Positions 42,249 through 51,528 are shown, counted from the first letter of the stretch. The stretch: DNA of 64,000 nt from Eubacterium sp. CAG:251 (GCA_000436835.1 FR889161.1:120890-184889), one strand, 5' to 3'. The notes: generated from the letters alone by a model not told the origin. Numbers and translations are program-made.

Positions 42249-44156
42249 TTATATATCTAAATTTTCTAAAATCAAGTCTGTAACTCTCTCACTTGATTTT
42301 CCGTCAAGGTCGTCAAAGAATTTGTTTTTAAATCCGTCAACCTTTTCGCTTTCAAAATCCTTTTTATTAATTGCATTTATAAGCTCGTTTTCACTGAAAA
42401 CAATTTTTCCCGGAACAAATCCTTCAAAATCGTAATAGAAATCTCTGCTTGCTATGTAATCGTATAAATCAAAAGCATAAAACATCATAGGAATATTTAA
42501 AAGCGAAGCTTCAAAAATAACGCTTGAATAATCGGTTACAAGCAAATCGGTAACAAATAAAAGGTCGTTTAATTCGTCCTCGTCGCTCATATCAATTATC
42601 ATATCGCTGTATTTTTCCGGAATTTCAAATCTTTCCTCGCAAAACGGGTGAAGCTTAATAAGTATTGCATATTCTCCGCCCAAGCCCTCGTATGCTTTTT
42701 CAATATCAAATGCGTCTGTCGGATAAAATGCACTCATTTGACCGTTGCCCCTAAAGGTAGGCGCAAAGAGCATTATTTTTTTATTTTTAAGTTGAGGATA
42801 TCTTTCATAAAACGAAGAACGGATTTTACTTGCATATTCCTTGTCCATAAATATATCGGTTCTCGGAATACCTGTTGCAACAACGTTTTCGTCACTTAAT
42901 CCAAAGCCTTCGGCATAATGCTTCGCAATCTCCTGTGAACTTACTATTGCATAGTCATACATTCTGTGGTTAGGGTCTGTTTGCTTAGGACCGCCCTTTT
43001 TGCCAAGACGTGTAAAGCCAAATGTCTTAAACGCTCCGCAGGCATGCCAAAGCTGAAAAAGCTTAATATCATCACGCTTTGTAACTAAATTCAAAAGCCT
43101 GAAATAGTCATCAACAATAACAACCTTTGACGTTGCATAAAGCTTGAGAAATTTAATTATATTTTTAATTTTCCTGTGACCTGCCGGGTCGGAGAACATA
43201 AGAAATTTAAAATCAATGTCATCTCTGTCTTTTATAAGGTTATAAACAAATTCGGGATTTCCGCCTATTTCGTCACGCCTGCCCGACATAAAGGTGATAC
43301 GATTTTTAACAACAGGCTTTTTTGATAAAATTTTGTAATAAATTCTTGCAAGCTCATAGAGCGGCAGACGTATATTTTCAAGAAAATTATCCTTTTTAAA
43401 ACTCGTTTTAATAAAAGACGAAACATTGATTTTGATTTGAACAAAAATGTTCTTTCCAATTCCTTCAATGTCTTGCGTTTTTCTTCTCGGCAAAATGTCA
43501 AGCGCTGCCAAAAAACCGTCAACAATGAAATATGGAAGCAAAACAACACTTAAAGAAATTCTTAAAACAAAGAAAAATAATCTTAAAAGAGGAACTATTA
43601 TCACACTTTTTTCAACAAAATTCTTATTGTTTCTGCTTTCGGGAGTTTGATGAATAATAAATTTGCTGTTTTCACAGTCAAAATCGAATGTGTAAATATT
43701 TTTAGGAGCCTTTCTGTCATTAATAAATTCCGACTCCTCCGAAAATACGGTTACACCGTCAAAACATTCATATTCAATATACTGCTCGTCAAGTTCAATA
43801 TTCGGATTTTCAGTCAAAACGTTAGTGGAAACTGTGAACGGGACGCCTATAACCTCATTGTCTCCGTAATAAAAGTCAATCCTGACATTTATGTCGTCTT
43901 TACAGTCGTAGTTATAATATATATCGTCAAGGTAAAATGAATAAGTGCAAACAATGATGCACGAGTCACTCTGCTTTTGCCTGAAATAATTTGTTACAAG
44001 AAAAGGCAATCTTCTCGTTTTTTTGCCGCATTCAAAAATGATTTTTGCTTTTGGTGATGTGACATCAATGTCAAACGGACAGCTTATTGAAACTGAAATG
44101 TTAAGCTTGTCCCTTTCTATATTCATTTTGTTGATTATCATTTTGCAATCAAACAT
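42249..44156 (-). CDS. TagF/TarL-like teichoic acid polymerase (635 aa)
   Basis: A glycerol/ribitol phosphotransferase. An N-terminal beta-rich region (~1-170) leads to a hydrophobic helical segment (~185-225) that should sit in the membrane, then the CDP-glycerol glycerophosphotransferase domain (~280-630). Family motifs are FQLWHACGAFKTFGFTRLG, YDYAIVSSQEIAKHYAEGFG, VATGIPRTD, LFAPTFRGNG, IKLHPF and LLVTDYSSVIFEASL. The tarIJ genes beside it imply ribitol phosphate as substrate. It overlaps the upstream paralogue by 8 bases. Confidence 0.9.
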   Translation of the reverse strand: MFDCKMIINKMNIERDKLNISVSISCPFDIDVTSPKAKIIFECGKKTRRLPFLVTNYFRQKQSDSCIIVCTYSFYLDDIYYNYDCKDDINVRIDFYYGDNEVIGVPFTVSTNVLTENPNIELDEQYIEYECFDGVTVFSEESEFINDRKAPKNIYTFDFDCENSKFIIHQTPESRNNKNFVEKSVIIVPLLRLFFFVLRISLSVVLLPYFIVDGFLAALDILPRRKTQDIEGIGKNIFVQIKINVSSFIKTSFKKDNFLENIRLPLYELARIYYKILSKKPVVKNRITFMSGRRDEIGGNPEFVYNLIKDRDDIDFKFLMFSDPAGHRKIKNIIKFLKLYATSKVVIVDDYFRLLNLVTKRDDIKLFQLWHACGAFKTFGFTRLGKKGGPKQTDPNHRMYDYAIVSSQEIAKHYAEGFGLSDENVVATGIPRTDIFMDKEYASKIRSSFYERYPQLKNKKIMLFAPTFRGNGQMSAFYPTDAFDIEKAYEGLGGEYAILIKLHPFCEERFEIPEKYSDMIIDMSDEDELNDLLFVTDLLVTDYSSVIFEASLLNIPMMFYAFDLYDYIASRDFYYDFEGFVPGKIVFSENELINAINKKDFESEKVDGFKNKFFDDLDGKSSERVTDLILENLDI

Positions 44157-45648
44157 TGTTATCTAAAAGCTCCTTTGTAAATTCAACAACATTCTTTGTG
44201 GCTTCGCCTGTTTTATCGCCAAAATATCTTTGCCTAAACGGTTTTACAAGTTCTTGATTATAATCCTCGTTATTGATTGAGTCTGTCATTTCATCGGTGT
44301 TTAAAACGATTTTTCCGGGAACGAATGACGCAAAGTTGCAATAAAAATCCCTGTCCCTGCTGTATTCATTAAGGTCGAAAGCAAAAAACAGCATAGGCAC
44401 GTTAACAATAGACGCTTCAAAAATAACGCTTGAATAATCGGTAATAAGCAAATCACTGACAAATAAGAGGTCGTTTACATCATATTTTGAAGTGAGGTCA
44501 ATTAATCTGTCTTTATATTTGGCACTGCAGGTTGGCCTCTCTGAAAGATATGGGTGCATCTTAACTGCAATTACCCAATCGTCGCTGATTTTATCAAATA
44601 TTTTGTCAACTTCAAATTTTTCAATAGGATAAAAGCAATTGCCCATACCGCCGCCACGGAAAGTCGGAGCAAATAAAAGTATCTTTTTTCCCTTAAATTC
44701 AGGATTTTCTTTATAAAATCTTTTTTTGAATCTTTTTTTGTAGTTCTCATCTTCAAGCACATCGCATCTCGGCGAACCTAAGGCGATAACTTTATCCATT
44801 GAAACACCGAAACCCTCGGCATAATAAGGTATAACCTCATTGGAGCTTACAATAACGTAGTCGTACTGCCTGTGGTTAGGGGAACTTTGGCGAAGATAGC
44901 TGTCACGACCGAGCCTTGAAAAGCCAAATGTCTTAAACGCACCGCAAGCGTGCCAAAGCTGAATAAGCTTAACGTCATCTTTTTTCTTTAGATAAGAAAG
45001 AAAATGATAATAGTCGTCAACAAAAACTACCGAACTTGTTGCATAAAGCTTGAAAAACTTGAACAGGTTAGGTAAATTTGCCTTTAATCCGCCTTTTTTG
45101 CAAAGTACGGTTATGTCAACATTGTTTAATTTGGTCATCTCAAAAAAGACCGATTTTATGTTTCCTGTCAATCTGTCGGAACGGTTGGATAAAAAAGTAA
45201 CCTTGTTAGGCTGAACTTTCATTTTGCGATACGGCAAAAACATAGCCGACATCAAAGCCGTAACAATCATTTTTGAGCGCTCTCTTTTGCTGCTTGAAAA
45301 GAAATGAGAAAGTATATTTTTCTTTTTAATCGGGATAATCAATTCTTTTTCCGGTTTAACAATAATGCTTTCTCCATTGCCGTCACTGAAAAGAAAATTT
45401 ACTCTTACATTTTGACTTTTCCTGTTGTTATAAAATAAAAAAGGAGTGTCAAAAATACCTATTGCAATTGCCTTGTTTTTGTTGCAAGATTTTAAATCCA
45501 TAGGTAATATTCTGTTGTCGTTTTCGCCATAAAAGCAAGCGGAAATTCTCGGATAATAAAGCTCTTTGTCACCCTCGAGCTCCGCCGTTAATTCAACATA
45601 ATTGTTCGTCACATTCAAATTGACTATGTTTATTTTATAGTCACCCAT
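44149..45648 (-). CDS. TagF/TarL-like teichoic acid polymerase (499 aa)
   Basis: A shorter paralogue of the next gene in the operon. The N-terminal beta-rich region (~1-115) is followed by a basic, partly hydrophobic stretch (~120-155) and the same phosphotransferase domain (~160-495), with LIQLWHACGAFKTFGFSRLG, YDYVIVSSNEVIPYYAEGFG, ALGSPRCD, LFAPTFRGGG, VKMHPY and LLITDYSSVIFEASI. One of the two may prime and the other extend the polymer (as TarF/TarL in Staphylococcus), but which does which is not visible. Start at 45648 (MGDYKINIV) behind GAGGG; the frame upstream crosses a leader hairpin. Confidence 0.88.
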   Translation of the reverse strand: MGDYKINIVNLNVTNNYVELTAELEGDKELYYPRISACFYGENDNRILPMDLKSCNKNKAIAIGIFDTPFLFYNNRKSQNVRVNFLFSDGNGESIIVKPEKELIIPIKKKNILSHFFSSSKRERSKMIVTALMSAMFLPYRKMKVQPNKVTFLSNRSDRLTGNIKSVFFEMTKLNNVDITVLCKKGGLKANLPNLFKFFKLYATSSVVFVDDYYHFLSYLKKKDDVKLIQLWHACGAFKTFGFSRLGRDSYLRQSSPNHRQYDYVIVSSNEVIPYYAEGFGVSMDKVIALGSPRCDVLEDENYKKRFKKRFYKENPEFKGKKILLFAPTFRGGGMGNCFYPIEKFEVDKIFDKISDDWVIAVKMHPYLSERPTCSAKYKDRLIDLTSKYDVNDLLFVSDLLITDYSSVIFEASIVNVPMLFFAFDLNEYSRDRDFYCNFASFVPGKIVLNTDEMTDSINNEDYNQELVKPFRQRYFGDKTGEATKNVVEFTKELLDNNV

Positions 45649-45675
45649 ATAAAACCCTCGTGTAAAACCCAAAAT

Positions 45676-45746
45676 AATGAGATTTGAAAAGTTGCAAAAT
45701 CTCATTTTAACTTATATATAATATCACATTAATTAGTTCTTGTCTA
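45676..45746 (-). promoter_or_regulatory. Promoter and 5' leader hairpin of the teichoic acid operon
   Basis: On the minus strand TAGACA (45741-45746) and TATTAT (45718-45723) lie 17 bases apart. The transcript would begin near 45711 and almost at once form a 10-bp perfect stem AATGAGATTT/AAATCTCATT (45676-45706) with an 11-base loop. A hairpin at the very 5' end often stabilises mRNA. Confidence 0.7.
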
Positions 45747-45795
45747 TAAAATAAATATAATAATTTTATTACATTTATGCATTAAAAGCTAAAAA

Positions 45796-45828
45796 AATAA
45801 GACTATCGTTTTAAACGACAGTCTTATC
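45796..45828 (-). terminator. Terminator of marR
   Basis: Stem AAGACT(A)TCGTTT pairing with AAACGA(C)AGTCTT with one mismatch; on the minus strand it is followed by a T-run. Confidence 0.85.
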
Positions 45829-45844
45829 AGCTGATTTTTATTTT

Positions 45845-46318
45845 TTAAAAGATATCCCTTGATAAATCGTTGCGTATTCTCTCGCTGTTTTTCTTCATAG
45901 TATCAAGAACCTTGACGAATGTACTCATCTCGTTATCGGTAATATTGCTTGCAAGGTCATAGAAAAAGTGAGTAATTTCCTTAGAACACGCCTCGTTAAT
46001 CATTTCAGCCGCAGGGGTCGGCACAACCTTTTTCAGCCTTGCGTCAATAATTACGCTTTTGCGCTCAATTAATCCCTCGCTTTCAAGCTGCTTAAGAATT
46101 GTTGAAACCGTAGAACGGCTTAAATCAAATTCACGCTCAATATCTCTTTGAAAAATATTCTTATCCTTATTTTCACACAGATATGAAATAATATATCCGT
46201 TTGCTGCACCGAGCATATTCGGATATGCCTTTTTTTGTATTTCGGTTGAGCGATGGTCATAAAAGTTAGAAACCGCTATTAAATTTGAGCCTATTTTGCT
46301 TGCGTTAAATTCGTCCAA
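45845..46318 (-). CDS. MarR-family transcriptional regulator
   Basis: A 157-residue winged-helix regulator. The helix-turn-helix is at ~58-85 (IFQRDIEREFDLSRSTVSTILKQLESEGLIERK), the wing follows (DARLKKVVPT), and a helical dimerisation part closes. Members respond to small phenolics, drugs or oxidants; the ligand is unknown. It lies directly upstream of the teichoic acid operon on the same strand but is separated by a terminator and a new promoter. Confidence 0.9.
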   Translation of the reverse strand: MDEFNASKIGSNLIAVSNFYDHRSTEIQKKAYPNMLGAANGYIISYLCENKDKNIFQRDIEREFDLSRSTVSTILKQLESEGLIERKSVIIDARLKKVVPTPAAEMINEACSKEITHFFYDLASNITDNEMSTFVKVLDTMKKNSERIRNDLSRDIF

Positions 46319-46429
46319 TTTTAGTGCCTCCGTATTCTTACAATGCTATTTTAATATATTTTCTTTTTTATATCAATAAAAATATTCAAAATTTTTGCTA
46401 AATTTTGACAAACTTGTTATTTATTCACG

Positions 46430-46458
46430 TTGACAATTATGTTTATTGTTGGTATACT
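46430..46458 (+). promoter_or_regulatory. Promoter of zapA
   Basis: A perfect TTGACA (46430-46435) and TATACT (46453-46458) with 17-base spacing. Confidence 0.82.
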
Positions 46459-46501
46459 TATTGAGTAGAAATATGTCGATTTTTTGAAGGTGTGAGTGAT
46501 T

Positions 46502-46852
46502 ATGACAAAAAATAAAGTTCATGTAAAAATAGGCGGCGCAAGTTATACAATCGTGACTGAGGATGAGGCGGAATATGTCGAGGCTCTTGCTGACGAAATA
46601 AGCGAGAATATGAGAGCTATTATTAATTCAAATCCTTCTCTTTCAATGACTCAGGCGGCTGTTCTTGTTGCACTTGATAATGCCGATGCAAGCAAAAAGG
46701 CTACTGCATCTGCCGATAATCTTCGTGCTCAAATTAAAGATTATCTTGAGGACAGCGCAAGGGCAAGAATGGAGGTTGACGTTGCAAGACGTGAGGTTGA
46801 GCGTCTTAACCGTGAAATCTCCGATTTAAGAGATAAGCTTGCCGCAAAATAA
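46502..46852 (+). CDS. zapA: Cell division protein ZapA
   Basis: A 116-residue ZapA that cross-links FtsZ filaments. The N-terminal domain has VHVKIGGASYTIVTEDEAEYVEALADEI (~4-33) and the C-terminal half is a coiled coil (~75-116). I chose the ATG at 46502, nine bases after AAGGTG; a GTG two codons upstream is too close to the site. It heads a run with the U32 peptidase and maf genes, 24 bases and 1 base apart. Confidence 0.9.
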   Translation: MTKNKVHVKIGGASYTIVTEDEAEYVEALADEISENMRAIINSNPSLSMTQAAVLVALDNADASKKATASADNLRAQIKDYLEDSARARMEVDVARREVERLNREISDLRDKLAAK

Positions 46853-46876
46853 ATCTATTTTTATTGAGAGAAAATT

Positions 46877-48877
46877 ATGAATTTTGAAGTTTTGGCTCCT
46901 GCCGGTAGCATGGAGTCGCTTATTGCCGGTGTGCGCAGCGGCGCTAATGCGATTTATCTTGGTGGTAAATCCTTTAACGCCAGGCGCAATGCCGGCAATT
47001 TTGATAATGAAGAGCTTAAAAGAGCGGTTGAATATTGCCACAGCCACGGTGTCAAGGTTTACTTAACACTTAATATTCTTGTACGTGACGACGAGATGGA
47101 AAATGCGTATAACACGGTTAGAGATGCGCTTTTATGCGGCGTTGACGCATTTATTGTTCAGGATATCGGCGTTGCAAAAATGATTAGAGAGCATTTTCAA
47201 AGCGCAAGGCTTCACGGCTCAACACAAATGAGTATTATGACGCCAAACGGAGCAAAAGCGGCAAAGGAAATGGGCTTTTCACGTATTGTTTTGCCGAGAG
47301 AAATGAACCTTGAGGAAATTAAAGAAATAAGGGAAAGCACAGATTTGGAACTTGAACTTTTTGTTCACGGGGCACTTTGTATGTCTGTTTCGGGTCAATG
47401 CTATCTTTCAAGCGTTATCGGCTCAAGAAGCGGAAACAGGGGGCTTTGCGCTCAGCCGTGCCGCTTGCCGTTTACCGCCGGTGGAAATGCTAATCACGCT
47501 TTATCTCTTAAGGATTTAAGCCTAATCGGCGAACTTGACAAACTTGACGGAATAACAAGTCTTAAAATTGAGGGCAGAATGAAAAGACCGGAGTATGTTT
47601 CGGCGGCTGTCAGCGCAGTTAAAAAGGCGATTGACGGCGAATACTCATCAAGTGATGAATTTATGCTTAGAAGTGTTTTTTCACGCAGCGGTTTTACAAA
47701 CGGATATCTCAATTCCAAACTCGGCAAAAATATGTTTGGAACAAGGCAAAAGGAAGATGTTGTTGCAGCGAATAATGTTTTAAAGGAAATAGCAAGAAAT
47801 TATGAAAAGGAAACGCCGTTAATCCCACTTGATATATTCTTTAAATGCCATGATAATGAAAAAGCGGTGTTGATTGCCAAAAGTGATAAAAAAGAGGTTA
47901 CCGTTATAGGCGATGTGCCTGAAAAAGCAATTAATAAGCCTATGAGTGAGGAAAGCTTAAAAGAAAGGCTTTCAAAATTCGGAGGTACGCAATATTTTTC
48001 AAAAAATATTGAAATCAATCTTGACGACGGTCTTATTTTGCCCGCTTCAAAGATTAATGAAATGCGAAGAAATGCCGTTTCAAAGCTTGATGAGCAGGAA
48101 AAAATCGAACTGCAATATAAGCCGTTTAATGTTTTCCTTCCAAAATATAATCAGCGTGATAAGCCTTATGCCACGGCATCTTTTTCAAATGCAAGTCAAA
48201 TACCCGATAATCACCCGTTTGAGCGTGTGTTTATACCTGTTAATTCCTCGCTTGAGGATTTTGTTGATAACAGGGCAGGAGTTGTTTTGCCGAGAGGGCT
48301 TTTTGGAATTGAACGAGAACTTAAAATAAGGCTTGAAAAGTTGAAAAAAGCCGGAGTCAATAAGGCGCTTTGCGGCAACATAGGTTCATATACCCTTTGC
48401 AAAGATATGGGCTTTGAGGTTTACGGCGACTTTGGTCTTAATGTTTTTAACTCTCTTAGCGCAAACCAAATCGACCACCCGATTTTGTCCTTTGAGCTTA
48501 CGCAATCACAAATTAATAATATTAATGCACGTGACAAGGGTATGATTGTATACGGTTATTTGCCGCTTATGCTTAATCGCAATTGCCCTGTTAAAAATGA
48601 TATAGGCTGTTTTGAATGTGATAAGCACGGCAGGCTGACGGACAGAAAGGGTATGGAATTTCCTGTTATGTGCAGTGATTTTCCTTGCGTTGAAATGCTT
48701 AATTGCCATCCGCTTTATATGCTTGACAGGCTTGATGAAGTCAAAACTGATTTCATTCATTTCTATTTTTCAATTGAAAGCAAAAAGCAGGTTGAAAAAG
48801 TTATTGCTCTTTATGAAAACAGAGAAAAGCCTGATTTTAAATATACGAGAGGGCTTTATCAAAGAGGTACTTTATAA
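46877..48877 (+). CDS. Peptidase U32-family protein (RlhA/YrrO group)
   Basis: A 666-residue U32 protein. The N-terminal U32 barrel has FEVLAPAGSMESL and the signature ELELFVHGALCMSVSGQCYLSS, followed by a cysteine cluster (GNRGLCAQPCRLPF) that likely binds an iron-sulfur cluster. A DUF3656-type middle part (~310-420) and a second barrel-like half (~430-660) follow. The long form resembles RlhA, needed for hydroxylation of a 23S rRNA cytidine in E. coli, and Bacillus U32 proteins. A tRNA or rRNA hydroxylation role is more likely than proteolysis (inference from the family). Confidence 0.88.
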   Translation: MNFEVLAPAGSMESLIAGVRSGANAIYLGGKSFNARRNAGNFDNEELKRAVEYCHSHGVKVYLTLNILVRDDEMENAYNTVRDALLCGVDAFIVQDIGVAKMIREHFQSARLHGSTQMSIMTPNGAKAAKEMGFSRIVLPREMNLEEIKEIRESTDLELELFVHGALCMSVSGQCYLSSVIGSRSGNRGLCAQPCRLPFTAGGNANHALSLKDLSLIGELDKLDGITSLKIEGRMKRPEYVSAAVSAVKKAIDGEYSSSDEFMLRSVFSRSGFTNGYLNSKLGKNMFGTRQKEDVVAANNVLKEIARNYEKETPLIPLDIFFKCHDNEKAVLIAKSDKKEVTVIGDVPEKAINKPMSEESLKERLSKFGGTQYFSKNIEINLDDGLILPASKINEMRRNAVSKLDEQEKIELQYKPFNVFLPKYNQRDKPYATASFSNASQIPDNHPFERVFIPVNSSLEDFVDNRAGVVLPRGLFGIERELKIRLEKLKKAGVNKALCGNIGSYTLCKDMGFEVYGDFGLNVFNSLSANQIDHPILSFELTQSQINNINARDKGMIVYGYLPLMLNRNCPVKNDIGCFECDKHGRLTDRKGMEFPVMCSDFPCVEMLNCHPLYMLDRLDEVKTDFIHFYFSIESKKQVEKVIALYENREKPDFKYTRGLYQRGTL

Positions 48878-49419
48878 TGATTATTTTAGCGTCAAAATCA
48901 CCGAGAAGAAAAGAACTTTTGTCACTTATAACAGATGATTTTACAGTTGACAGCGCAGAGGTTGACGAAACGCTTCCGTGCGATATCGAACCTGATAAAG
49001 CGGTCGAATATTTGTCTAAAATCAAGGCTCAGCCATTTAGAAAAAGCGGAAAAATCGTTATCGGTGCGGATACGGTTGTTGCAATTGACGGCAAAATTTT
49101 AGGCAAGCCGAAGAATGAAAAGGATGCTTTTTTAATGCTTAAAAATTTGAGCGGTAAAGAGCATAGTGTATTTACAGGAGTCACCGTTATAAAAAATGAT
49201 AAAGAAGTGACATTCAGCGTCCAAACCAAGGTTAAATTTTTTGAACTTGATGACAGGGAAATTGAGGATTATATTTCAAGCGGGGAACCGTTTGATAAGG
49301 CAGGCGCTTACGGTATTCAAGGCAAGGGGTCGCTTTTTGTTGAAAAAATCGACGGCGATTATTTTAATGTTGTCGGTTTGCCGATCAGCCGCCTTGCAAG
49401 GCAACTGAAAAGCATTTAA
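48877..49419 (+). CDS. maf: Maf nucleotide pyrophosphatase
   Basis: A 180-residue Maf protein. The start motif ILASKSPRRKELL (residues 3-15), then VDETLP, VIGADTVVAIDGKILGKP, and EPFDKAGAYGIQGKG are diagnostic. Maf hydrolyses dTTP/UTP and modified nucleotides and is linked to septum formation. Its ATG overlaps the U32 stop as TAATG. Next to zapA it fits a division or housekeeping unit. Confidence 0.95.
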   Translation: MIILASKSPRRKELLSLITDDFTVDSAEVDETLPCDIEPDKAVEYLSKIKAQPFRKSGKIVIGADTVVAIDGKILGKPKNEKDAFLMLKNLSGKEHSVFTGVTVIKNDKEVTFSVQTKVKFFELDDREIEDYISSGEPFDKAGAYGIQGKGSLFVEKIDGDYFNVVGLPISRLARQLKSI

Positions 49420-49483
49420 TGACTTAAATGTTTTTCTTTTTACAAATAGTTGTTAAAAAAAGTAATAATTGTCTAAAATAAAC

Positions 49484-49647
49484 TTGAAAAAAGAAAAAAA
49501 CTGTGTTATCCTATATGTTGAGGGACAAACTGCTGTTTTACCCGCTGTAATATATATGGTTACAGTGAAGATGATTAATCTACAGTTATTACCTAAAAAT
49601 TATACTATAGGCAGTTTATATGTCTATTAAATCGAAAGGAGATTGTT
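49484..49647 (+). promoter_or_regulatory. Promoter and structured leader of the PHP gene
   Basis: TTGAAA (49484-49489) and TATCCT (49507-49512) have 17-base spacing. The ~130-base leader can close with AAACTGC (49527-49533)/GCAGTTT (49611-49617) and holds an inner CTGTAA/TTACAG hairpin (49545-49565). It is unusually long for this window. No known riboswitch is recognised. Confidence 0.5.
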
Positions 49648-50535
49648 ATGGCAGCAGATTTACATTGTCATACAAAACTCAGCGACGGATCTGTTGGTAT
49701 AGAAGACCTTATTGTTATAGCTCAAAAGAGCGGTATCGAAACTATTGCCATAACAGACCACGATTGTCTTGCAGGTACAGTTAGGGGGCAGGTTATCGGT
49801 AAGCGCTACGGCGTAAACGTTATTCCGGGAGTGGAACTTTCCTCATTTGATAATAATGCAGGCAAAAAGGTTCATATTCTTTGTTATCTTGCCGATACTC
49901 CGGACAGGCTTGAGGGGCTTTGCAAGCGTACTTCGGTTGCACGTAAAAGAGCAGGTCAGATAATGATGCTTAAGGTTGCGGCAAGATTTCCGATTTCAAC
50001 CGAATTTATTATCAGCCACGCTTCAGGCTCGACAAACCTTTATAAGCAACATATTATGCATGCACTTATGGATGCCGGATATACAAATCAAATATTCGGC
50101 GACCTTTATAATGCGCTTTTCTCACCTGACAGTGAAACAAATCTTTTGGCTCCTACCAAATATCCGGACGTCAAAGAGGTTATTGATGAAATTCACGGTG
50201 CAGGCGGCATTGCCGTTCTTGCTCACCCCGCTTTTCTTGACAATTTTGACGAGATTGACGATTATATTGAAATGGGGCTTGACGGAATTGAGGTTTGGCA
50301 CCCGTCTGCTACAGATGAGGATATTGAAATGCTTGGCAGTATTTGCAAAAAGCATAAGCTTCTTATGACGGGCGGTTCTGATTTCCACGGAATTTACGGT
50401 TCATCTACAGTTACACTCGGAACGTGCACAACACCTGATGAGCATCTTGATAAATTAATGGGCTACAAGGCAAAGAAAAAAAGAGCTCAGCGCAAGGCAG
50501 AAAAGGAAGCACTTGCAAATGCGGCAAAGCTCTGA
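49648..50535 (+). CDS. PHP-domain phosphoesterase (RNase AM/YciV-like)
   Basis: A 295-residue PHP protein. Metal-binding motifs are DLHCHTKLSDG (residues 4-14), AITDHDCLAGT (~36-46), PGVELS, a HAGA-like HPAF segment (~192) and GGSDFHGIYGSS (~245). The layout fits the TrpH/YciV group; E. coli YciV is a 5'-3' exonuclease trimming rRNA 5' ends (RNase AM) and a 3',5'-bisnucleotide phosphatase. The C-terminus is a basic alanine-rich tail. ATG behind AAAGGAGA. Single gene with its own promoter and terminator. Confidence 0.85.
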   Translation: MAADLHCHTKLSDGSVGIEDLIVIAQKSGIETIAITDHDCLAGTVRGQVIGKRYGVNVIPGVELSSFDNNAGKKVHILCYLADTPDRLEGLCKRTSVARKRAGQIMMLKVAARFPISTEFIISHASGSTNLYKQHIMHALMDAGYTNQIFGDLYNALFSPDSETNLLAPTKYPDVKEVIDEIHGAGGIAVLAHPAFLDNFDEIDDYIEMGLDGIEVWHPSATDEDIEMLGSICKKHKLLMTGGSDFHGIYGSSTVTLGTCTTPDEHLDKLMGYKAKKKRAQRKAEKEALANAAKL

Positions 50536-50548
50536 TATTTTGTATGAC

Positions 50549-50577
50549 TCCTCCAACGCAGTTGGGGGATTTTTTTA
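50549..50577 (+). terminator. Terminator of the PHP gene
   Basis: A 9-bp stem TCCTCCAAC/GTTGGGGGA (one G-T pair) with a 3-base loop and a seven-base T-run. Confidence 0.92.
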
Positions 50578-50583
50578 TAATAT

Positions 50584-50625
50584 AAAATAACCGCCAAACC
50601 TTTCGAAAAGGTCAGCGGTTATTTT
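50584..50625. terminator. Second hairpin, terminator of the solute-binding gene
   Basis: AAAATAACCGC/GCGGTTATTTT outer stem with inner ACCTTT/AAAGGT stem, flanked by A and T runs; serves the minus-strand gene and may back up the PHP terminator. Confidence 0.82.
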
Positions 50626-50673
50626 TAATAACTTCTTAATGGTTGACAGCCAGCCGTTTTTTAAGTTTTTGAT

Positions 50674-51528
50674 TTATTTAGTCTTTGAAGGCACATAGTC
50701 AAAACTTGAAGCGTTGTAGCCGAAATATTTTTCAACCATAGGGGTAAATTCGTCCTTGTCGTTGTAATCCGGACTTTTAAGTTCATAAATTGCTTCGTTC
50801 CAATTTTCAACAACCCAATCGCCTTTTTTGAACATAAACGCATATGATATTTTATCAAGTTCGCCGTTTAATACTTGATATTTTTCTGCATTTTCAAGCG
50901 GTGAGAAGTTGAATTCGTCTGTAATTACTGCGTCAACACTGCCGTTGTCAAGGGCGGAAAGCGCATCCTCAATTGTAGGGTAAAGAGTATTTTTGTTGTT
51001 GTTTTTAATTGTGGCGTTTTTATCAAGTGCAGCTTTTGCAATGTCGGTAACTACCGCAAGCTTTTTGCCTGAAAGGTCGTTGTAGTCGGAAATGTTGTTG
51101 CCTGATTTGGTAACGGTGATAATCCTGTTTGTGATGATATCGTTAGTGAAACTGAAATCCTCATTTACTGAGCCGACATTTTTTTGAACAGCGCCAATCA
51201 TAGTGTAAGCAATAAATTCGTCGCCGTCTTTGTTTGTATAAGCAACATCGTCGCCAACCTTGTAATCCTTGTCAACTTTTACGAATTCGTAATTTTTTGT
51301 ATCGTTTTTAACGTTATCATAGATTTTCTTAAACAAATCAATATCAAAGCCTGCGAGCTTGCCGTTCTTGCCTTTGTAAAGGAAAGGCTCAACCTCGTCG
51401 GTGTAGGCAATAAGCATTGTTTTATCCGTTATTTTGTCAGCTTCGCCGCTTTTTGAACAGCCTGCAAATGCACTTGCAATAAGTATGCCGCATAATGCAA
51501 TTGCAAATATTTTTTTAAAAACTTTCAT
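50674..51528 (-). CDS. Amino-acid-type ABC transporter solute-binding lipoprotein
   Basis: A 284-residue periplasmic-binding-protein type 2 (SBP_bac_3) protein. The lipoprotein signal ends in AFAGC (Cys near 24). Mature residues include LIAYTDEVEPFLYKGKNGKLAGFDIDLFKKI, IITVTKSGNNISDYNDLSGKKLAVV and a VDAVITDEF hinge segment. These proteins capture polar amino acids or similar solutes. No permease or ATPase genes are adjacent, so it is an orphan that must share a transporter encoded elsewhere. Start at 51528 behind AGGTTGAAGA; an in-frame start further upstream at 51561 would add 11 residues before the signal peptide. Confidence 0.88.
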   Translation of the reverse strand: MKVFKKIFAIALCGILIASAFAGCSKSGEADKITDKTMLIAYTDEVEPFLYKGKNGKLAGFDIDLFKKIYDNVKNDTKNYEFVKVDKDYKVGDDVAYTNKDGDEFIAYTMIGAVQKNVGSVNEDFSFTNDIITNRIITVTKSGNNISDYNDLSGKKLAVVTDIAKAALDKNATIKNNNKNTLYPTIEDALSALDNGSVDAVITDEFNFSPLENAEKYQVLNGELDKISYAFMFKKGDWVVENWNEAIYELKSPDYNDKDEFTPMVEKYFGYNASSFDYVPSKTK

